Source: Prevotella sp. UBA2725
GTDB taxonomy: Bacteria > Bacteroidota > Bacteroidia > Bacteroidales > Bacteroidaceae
Assembly: GCA_002353825.1 (NCBI GenBank)
Contig: DEKJ01000049.1
Coordinates: 15,243 to 79,242, forward strand
Direction: 5' to 3'
Length of the DNA stretch: 64,000 nucleotides
The notes beneath the pieces are model-generated. The model was given only the letters and a program-made list of their open reading frames with translations, searched no databases and was not told the origin of the DNA. The translations under genes and the position numbers were made by a program. How positions within the stretch are numbered: position 1 is the first letter of the stretch; each line of letters begins with the position of its first letter. Below are positions 58,576 through 64,000 of the stretch, one piece after another.

Positions 58576-59079
58576 ATGGAAATAAGCGAATTCATAGAAT
58601 ATGTAAGGCGATACCGGCATGATTTTGTCGGTATCGCACACCACTATTTCCATGATGAGCACGAAGTGGAAGACGCCGTGCAAGATGCGCTGATTCGCTT
58701 GTGGATGGCAAGGGAAAGAATAGAGCCGCCGGAACGATTCCGCCAATATGGAGCAACAGCTACAAGAAATATTTGCCTTGACAAAATAAAGCAAAAACAC
58801 GGACTTCACTTTGTGGAAGTGGATTTGGCGGAAGGCAAGACATCCGGCCATAGCCCTCAATCGGTGTTGGAAGAGTCTGAAAACGAAACGTTGATGCAGC
58901 AATGCATGAAAGAGCTTCCCGCTAAATACAAGGAACTGATACGGATGAGAAATGGAGAAGGATTGAGCTATAAGGACATAGCAAATCTCATTGGCAGTAC
59001 AGAGTCATCGGTACGCGGTATGGTGGCGAGGGCAAGATCAATACTCATAAGACAATTCAACGAAAGGAGAAAGAAATGA
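58576..59079 (+). CDS. ECF-type RNA polymerase sigma factor
   Basis: A 167-residue sigma-70 family ECF factor. Sigma region 2 lies at about 10-75 (DFVGIAHHYFHDEHEVEDAVQDALIRLW) and region 4 at about 110-165 (LPAKYKELIRMRNGEGLSYKDIANLI, then SVRGMVARAR). It controls an operon that includes its own anti-sigma factor; the stop overlaps that gene's start by 4 bp (ATGA). The target is probably its own operon (inference). Confidence 0.93.
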   Translation: MEISEFIEYVRRYRHDFVGIAHHYFHDEHEVEDAVQDALIRLWMARERIEPPERFRQYGATATRNICLDKIKQKHGLHFVEVDLAEGKTSGHSPQSVLEESENETLMQQCMKELPAKYKELIRMRNGEGLSYKDIANLIGSTESSVRGMVARARSILIRQFNERRKK

Positions 59080-59783
59080 AGAACAAAGAGTACATAGGAA
59101 AACTTCTCAGAAAGTTTATGCAAGCGGAGACTTCCGAACAACAGGAGTCGGAGCTTGCAGACTATTTCTGTCATTCTAAGAACATTCCTGAAGAATGGGA
59201 GGCATACAAACAATACTTCAAAGCCTTTGACTCCGAAGAAGCATCTTCTTCAAATAATGGTTACCCAACACCATTATTAAGGAGGCATTGGTATTACGCT
59301 GTTGCTTGCGTTGCCGCGACGTTCGTCTGTGCGGTTGCGCTGAGGTATGCCCTATACACTTCCGAAAACTGCAAAAGGCTGGCAATAGAGACACCCGTGC
59401 GAATTCAGCCAACGGAATCCACAAAAGCGAAGGACACTACTGTTGTGAGCAAGAATCCGATGGCAACTATTGGGGAAAGGCAGGAAGTGTCTGAAAAGGT
59501 ATGTATGAAGCAGGGCGGCTACGGCAAAAGCAGAAGAGCCGACAGAGCCGACTATGTTCCTGTTCCCAAACCCGTTGCTGCGACAGAAGCCCGGCACTAT
59601 GTTGCGACATCAACGGAGACGATGATCGAAGAGCCTTCCCATCAAATAAAGACCGCCGACATCAACGCGTCGGTCGCTTACATTCAATCAAAAGGAGAGA
59701 ATCTCCAGAGACAAGTCTTGGCTTCAAAAGGAGACGGTGAGTATCACATGCATATCAACAAAGACTTAGAGCAGAACTTATGA
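59076..59783 (+). CDS. Membrane-bound anti-sigma-factor-like protein
   Basis: A 235-residue single-pass protein. The N-terminal cytoplasmic part (RKFMQAETSEQQESELADYF) would bind the sigma factor, one transmembrane helix follows at about 70-92, and then a periplasmic Ser/Thr/Pro-rich region. It has no FecR or zinc-finger anti-sigma signature I can see, but its position right after an ECF sigma gene, with ATGA overlaps on both sides, supports the role. It may be released by a periplasmic signal. Confidence 0.65.
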   Translation: MKNKEYIGKLLRKFMQAETSEQQESELADYFCHSKNIPEEWEAYKQYFKAFDSEEASSSNNGYPTPLLRRHWYYAVACVAATFVCAVALRYALYTSENCKRLAIETPVRIQPTESTKAKDTTVVSKNPMATIGERQEVSEKVCMKQGGYGKSRRADRADYVPVPKPVAATEARHYVATSTETMIEEPSHQIKTADINASVAYIQSKGENLQRQVLASKGDGEYHMHINKDLEQNL

Positions 59784-60880
59784 GAAGAAAGATGATCATG
59801 CTTGCATTGTTTGTCTCTTTTGCGCTGGCATCGCTGGCGCAAAAGCCTAACCCTGCCATGGCAAAGCTCTTAAATGAGTTTGGCAAGGCTGGCATAGAAG
59901 GCACCTATTCTGCCGACAACACAGGGCAGGAGTACTATCTCGCACTCTACAAGCTTACCCATGCCGACATTGACAATCTAATACAGTATAACAGGTTGGG
60001 ACAGGCTGATTTCCCCTTCCAATTAGAAGGGACAAGGGAGTACATAGCCTCCCGGCTTAAAGAAAGCGAGAAGGCGCAACATGATGAAGCTATGATAAGA
60101 CCCGTCATCAAGCATACCCTTGACAGTCTTGCACCGTCGGCAAAAGAATGCTATCACTATGAAGTGCATAATGGCATGGGAGACACCATCAAATATGTCC
60201 TTGCGTTGAACAACATGCCGAAGGATTTGTTTCAGCAGCGCGTAAAAGGGCAAGTCGAGAAGAAAGCGAGTAATGAATTCATTGACTATTTCAGCTACGA
60301 CGGAGGTACCTTCCTGCATTATATTTTGCCACCACTACAGAAAAGCGGGATGGCAAGTTGTCACTCAGAAGACTCGTTCAAGCATAACATAGAGGCCATC
60401 CTGGCAAAACACAAGGGAAAGAAGTACGCCGTAAGCTATAATATGAATCCGGGTACCAGCATCTATCCACAGGACTGGTATGTATTAAAGTACAACAGCA
60501 AATCTAACTCAAAGAGTGAGGGCACACATTATTATTTCGCGTTAACAAAAGAAGCGCAGAACAGCATTGTAAAGGAAGTCGCAGAAGCAGCCACTTGTTT
60601 CCTGACTTCTACATCTGACACGTCAGAATATAGTCTTTTCTATACGCTTCCTTTGGGCAATGCCAAAAGAGATAATGCGGCTTACGATCACCTGATATTT
60701 TGTAATACGGAAAGAATCGGACGTCATTTCAGCATCAATATGAAGATGACCGACAAGGGACTCCATGTGTTATTGCTGTCAAATGAAGGGGAATGGCTTG
60801 TTCCACGACGGTCATGGTGGAAAATCAAAGCCATCAGTGGGAAGAAGATAGTGTATGAGAAAGATTTCAAAAACGACTAA
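59780..60880 (+). CDS. Secreted protein of unknown function in the ECF-sigma operon
   Basis: A 366-residue protein with a signal peptide (MRRKMIMLALFVSFALASLA; cleavage before QKPNP). No family recognised. The mature part has charged, mixed alpha/beta sequence without obvious repeats; the cysteines (CYHY; SCHSED; ATCFL; FCNTE) could form disulfides. The start overlaps the anti-sigma gene by 4 bp. It may be the periplasmic partner or signal of the sigma system, or an effector; sequence alone does not say. Confidence 0.6.
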   Translation: MRRKMIMLALFVSFALASLAQKPNPAMAKLLNEFGKAGIEGTYSADNTGQEYYLALYKLTHADIDNLIQYNRLGQADFPFQLEGTREYIASRLKESEKAQHDEAMIRPVIKHTLDSLAPSAKECYHYEVHNGMGDTIKYVLALNNMPKDLFQQRVKGQVEKKASNEFIDYFSYDGGTFLHYILPPLQKSGMASCHSEDSFKHNIEAILAKHKGKKYAVSYNMNPGTSIYPQDWYVLKYNSKSNSKSEGTHYYFALTKEAQNSIVKEVAEAATCFLTSTSDTSEYSLFYTLPLGNAKRDNAAYDHLIFCNTERIGRHFSINMKMTDKGLHVLLLSNEGEWLVPRRSWWKIKAISGKKIVYEKDFKND

Positions 60881-60890
60881 TAACCATTCC

Positions 60891-61559
60891 ATGAAAAAGA
60901 TATTGCTGATATTGATGGCCTGTATCAATGCCGTCACGATGCTTGCACAAAAACCTGGGGTGTATAAGAAGGCAAGCAACAAGGCCGCTGACAAGACCGA
61001 GGCTCCCTGTAAGAATGAATATATGATAGTCGGAATCAATGGCAACACAATGCTCTTCGAGCCTTATGTCCAACGTAATTCCGACAATAGAAAAGAAAGA
61101 GTTCGCTTTCGAATGGGGCCAGGCTGCCATCAGTCCGGCGGGAGCAATAACGACTCGACTTACAAGGTCGCACCCAATCCTCCTGAGGTAGAAGACTTTG
61201 TCAGTCTCCTCTCAGGGGACTTTACGACACCAACCAACAATATCCTTGGTGTTTGGTATCACGAAGCCTCCGGCATCAAATGCTACAAGATCTTCTCGCC
61301 GACACGTTCTTTGTTGATCTTTATCTACGAATCGCCGGAAGGCAGCATGGAGACGGCAAATGCTATCTTGGAGGCGGTAAACTATGGCAAAGACCAAGTC
61401 GTTGCAGAAGACGGTACAAGGTATTCGGTTCGCTGGGAAGGTGCTGACACGATGGTGGTAACCTACACCATGGAAGGCAAGCGACATCGTGAGCAATGGA
61501 CCCGTTCCCAATTACCGACATACCTCTCCGGATTATTCATGTCCCTTGGCACAAACTAA
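60891..61559 (+). CDS. Second secreted protein of unknown function in the ECF-sigma operon
   Basis: A 222-residue protein, signal peptide MKKILLILMACINAVTMLA before QKPGVYKKA. The start at 60891 is used, since an earlier in-frame ATG overlaps the preceding gene. Mature features are SPTRSLLIFIYESPEGSME and YSVRWEGADTMVVTYTME, suggesting a beta-rich fold. No family recognised. It shares AQKP after the signal peptide with the gene before, but the proteins are not obviously related. It lies 10 bp after the previous stop. Confidence 0.6.
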   Translation: MKKILLILMACINAVTMLAQKPGVYKKASNKAADKTEAPCKNEYMIVGINGNTMLFEPYVQRNSDNRKERVRFRMGPGCHQSGGSNNDSTYKVAPNPPEVEDFVSLLSGDFTTPTNNILGVWYHEASGIKCYKIFSPTRSLLIFIYESPEGSMETANAILEAVNYGKDQVVAEDGTRYSVRWEGADTMVVTYTMEGKRHREQWTRSQLPTYLSGLFMSLGTN

Positions 61560-61585
61560 AACAAGGATTATTGTTAATCGTCATC

Positions 61586-64000
61586 ATGAACAAAATAGCT
61601 TCTCTTATTATCTTGACACTATTATACTGTCTGTCTGCCAATGCCGCAGAAATCAATCATAACGTACAGGGACGTGTAGCCGACAAGATAACCGGCGACC
61701 CCATACCCGCCAAGGTGTTCCTGATGGATGCCGACAGTACTATCCTTGCCACTACCAAGGCCACCATTGAGAATGTCCCCTATCAAGGGCAGATTGCCTT
61801 ATACGTTTTCAATGGCAAGCGGCTGCAAAAGGGTAAGTACATCATCAAGGCCTCCATGTTAGGTTACAAGGACGCTTATGAGAATATAACGTTACAGAGT
61901 CAGCGGCAGACCACTCTGATAGCCAACCCCATACTGATGGAGCATGACGTCCATGAGCTGCAGGGGGTGACCGTCAAGGCCACGAAGATAAAAATGGTGA
62001 TGCACGGCGACACAATTGTGTATAATGCCGATGCCTTCAACCTGGCGGAAGGCAGTATGCTCGACGCACTCGTCGCCCGTCTGCCAGGTGCACGGTTGAC
62101 AAGGGAAGGACAGATATTCGTCAACGGGCGGCTCGTCAAGAGTCTGCTGGTCAACGGACGGGATTTCTTCAGCGGCAATCCGAAGATGGCACTGGAGAAT
62201 CTGCCTTCTTATACTGTGAGCAAGATAAAGGTTTATGATAGGGAAGGTCAAAACTCTCGTCTCATGCAGAGGGACATGGGCGACAAGAGCCTGGTGATGG
62301 ATGTCAAGTTGAAGAAAGAATACCTCGCCACGCTCTTTGGCAACGTCGAGGCAGGAGCGGGATCTGACGGACGCTTCGCGCTGAAAGGGTTCGGCATGAA
62401 GTCGTCTCGCAAAGAAATGTTCTTCGCTTTCACCAACATCAACAACCTCAGTGACAATCAGAAGGCCGACATGACAGGCCGATGGACTCCGCAAGATGCG
62501 CCAAACGGCCCGCTGACCAACCGATCGGCAAATGTCAGCTATGCAAGATTCTTCGACAGCAGTATGGACAAGTGGCTCAGTACACAAAACACCATCTCGC
62601 ATGATGACATTGACTTGCAAACGAGAAAGAATATAGAGACCTTCTTGCCAGGAGGAAACCTTGTCAGGCTGTCACAGAGCCAAGCCGACACGAAGACGAC
62701 TGTCTTTGACAGCCAGAATGCCTTGCACTACGGCGAGAGCGGCAATTACTCCACCATGACCAGCCTCAACTTCCACTACAAGCGCAATAGGAAATACGCA
62801 GACGCAGACGCCGCCAGCTCCGATTCTACCTCTCTGTTGAACGAACTCGTGGAGCGAAGCATGGACAAAAGCGAGAACTATCATTTGACGTTGTCAAACA
62901 GCAGTACGCTGAAGCATATCATCGACCTGCTGCATTCCGATTTCAGCATGGAGTATGACAAGCTACATGGAAACTCGTTCTCGCTCTACGACCTGAGATA
63001 TGCGGAGGCAAGTCAGGCGCGCGACTTCCGCAACAAATATCAGATTAATGACAGCAGACACTGGGATGTGAAGGAAGGCATTGCCTACGACTGGAATTGG
63101 CCGGGCTGGAGCCTGAGACCGCAATATCAATATGAATATAAATACAACAAGACCAACAACGCACTTTACAGGCTTGACAAGCTTGAAGGCCACGACAGCA
63201 CGCGTTATGACCTTCTCCCGTCATCACGGGCAGCCTTGCTGAAAGTGCTCGACCACAACAACAGCTATTACTATACAGAATACCAGAATCATCACCGGCT
63301 GATGCTGGAATGGGAAATCAATGCCGCCACTGGTCGCAACAAGATGAACATAGAATACGGCTACATCCGACTTCCCCTTCGCTTCGTCAGCAAGAATCTC
63401 TATTACACACGAGTAGGGCGGCATGATGTGTCTGCACATGAAGTGTTCTTCGAACCGGAAGCTTTCTTCTCTGGCGGCAGGTCGGTCCGATGGGAACTGA
63501 ACGCCGTCATCAAGTCAGAGATACCCGATTTGGTCAAGAAGGTGGACTACCGCGACGACTCAGACCCACTGTTCCTCATCTCCGGCAACCCGAATCTGAA
63601 AAACTTCCACCGCTATCAGACTTCGCTCCTCTTACGCCATGAGGGCAACGGACAGCGGATGTGGAACGCCTCAGTTAAATACGACAAGACCGACAACGAC
63701 ATCGCATACGCAACCCTCTACGACATGCGCACAGGCATCTCTACCATCATGCCCGTCAGTGTCAACGGCAATTGGCGCGTAGAAGGACAGACGGGGCTGA
63801 CCCTGCCACTGGACAGTGCTCGCCGCTGGACCATCGACAACCAACTGTCCGCGCGCTACGACCACAATGTCGACATGACGACCACTGAGGAGAACGTGGC
63901 AATCATGCGCAGCATCGTCAACAACTGGCAGATGGGCGATGAGGTAAAGCTGAGCTTCCGCCCGAATGACCGGATAGACTTTGCACTTCTGGCCGGTGGA
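61586..64000 (+). CDS. Outer-membrane beta-barrel protein with carboxypeptidase-like domain (partial, runs off the window)
   Basis: The frame is open from ATG at 61586 to the window edge (805 codons so far). A signal peptide (MNKIASLIILTLLYCLSANA) precedes a carboxypeptidase regulatory-like domain (VQGRVADKITGDPIPAKVFL...), a plug-like segment (MHGDTIVYNADAFNLAEGSM; VNGRDFFSGNPKMALENLPS) and barrel strands. It belongs to the family of the 35039 protein: the shared GDTIVYN.DAF segment and layout are clear. It is the last visible gene of the ECF-sigma operon, so it may be the regulated receptor. Confidence 0.88.
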   Translation, partial: MNKIASLIILTLLYCLSANAAEINHNVQGRVADKITGDPIPAKVFLMDADSTILATTKATIENVPYQGQIALYVFNGKRLQKGKYIIKASMLGYKDAYENITLQSQRQTTLIANPILMEHDVHELQGVTVKATKIKMVMHGDTIVYNADAFNLAEGSMLDALVARLPGARLTREGQIFVNGRLVKSLLVNGRDFFSGNPKMALENLPSYTVSKIKVYDREGQNSRLMQRDMGDKSLVMDVKLKKEYLATLFGNVEAGAGSDGRFALKGFGMKSSRKEMFFAFTNINNLSDNQKADMTGRWTPQDAPNGPLTNRSANVSYARFFDSSMDKWLSTQNTISHDDIDLQTRKNIETFLPGGNLVRLSQSQADTKTTVFDSQNALHYGESGNYSTMTSLNFHYKRNRKYADADAASSDSTSLLNELVERSMDKSENYHLTLSNSSTLKHIIDLLHSDFSMEYDKLHGNSFSLYDLRYAEASQARDFRNKYQINDSRHWDVKEGIAYDWNWPGWSLRPQYQYEYKYNKTNNALYRLDKLEGHDSTRYDLLPSSRAALLKVLDHNNSYYYTEYQNHHRLMLEWEINAATGRNKMNIEYGYIRLPLRFVSKNLYYTRVGRHDVSAHEVFFEPEAFFSGGRSVRWELNAVIKSEIPDLVKKVDYRDDSDPLFLISGNPNLKNFHRYQTSLLLRHEGNGQRMWNASVKYDKTDNDIAYATLYDMRTGISTIMPVSVNGNWRVEGQTGLTLPLDSARRWTIDNQLSARYDHNVDMTTTEENVAIMRSIVNNWQMGDEVKLSFRPNDRIDFALLAGG

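Overview
The window looks like a chromosomal segment from a Prevotella-type member of the Bacteroidales. Genes lack Shine-Dalgarno sites almost everywhere. Most promoters I could place carry the Bacteroidetes -7 box TAnnTTTG (TAACTTTG, TATCTTTG, TACCTTTG, TAAATTTG). The gene families also point there: TonB-dependent receptors, outer-membrane beta-barrel proteins with a carboxypeptidase-like N-terminus, DUF4923, DUF4954, a eukaryote-type ProRS, and a TPP-riboswitch thiamine salvage locus. No rRNA, tRNA, CRISPR array or transposase gene was recognised. The last gene runs off the right edge.

Layout. 0-2.3 kb: leftward operon of a small membrane protein, mobA and a NarK-type transporter. 2.4-12.6 kb: patatin, a broken secreted OB-fold/chitobiase-like protein, NUDIX + GH25 lysozyme, CocE-type hydrolase, a dicarboxylate symporter, and a GT4 glycosyltransferase/LPG-synthase-TM pair. 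12.7-19.6 kb: DUF2975 + HTH operon with an inverted-repeat operator candidate, M16 peptidase, arginase-family enzyme, a small membrane protein, and a DUF1858/DUF438/PAS protein. 19.7-32.2 kb: PcrA helicase, MtgA, OmpA lipoprotein, ProRS and an AddA/AddB pair. 32.3-46 kb: ClpC, an outer-membrane beta-barrel protein, an esterase, DUF4923, HflX, DUF4954 and a second M16 peptidase. 46-50.6 kb: class I fumarase and an SF1 helicase with an inserted DEDDh exonuclease. 50.6-55.8 kb: TPP riboswitch, thiamine-type TonB receptor, thiN and pnuT, with two copies of an unusual two-gene cassette flanking thiN-pnuT. 56-64 kb: a TonB receptor, then an ECF sigma/anti-sigma operon with two unrecognised secreted proteins and a second beta-barrel protein.

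The most unusual content is the repeat landscape. (i) A GC-rich palindromic element of about 35-65 bp occurs at about nine sites. It is read in frame inside three proteins: it gives the same 12-residue peptide near the N-termini of PcrA and AddA, and a variant peptide at the plug/barrel junction of a TonB receptor. (ii) A non-coding 226-bp element has about 60-bp terminal inverted repeats and a perfect 8-bp flanking duplication, so it looks like a MITE; modules of it recur elsewhere. (iii) Three intergenic arrays share a 22-bp period. (iv) An identical 35-bp GTTAGGA-type repeat occurs twice.

The strongest candidate for an undescribed system is the duplicated bicistronic cassette around 53.2-55.8 kb: a 45-50 residue helical peptide plus a DUF6169-like protein. 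Each copy has its own promoter. The first copy overlaps the start of thiN and appears to separate thiN-pnuT from the riboswitch.
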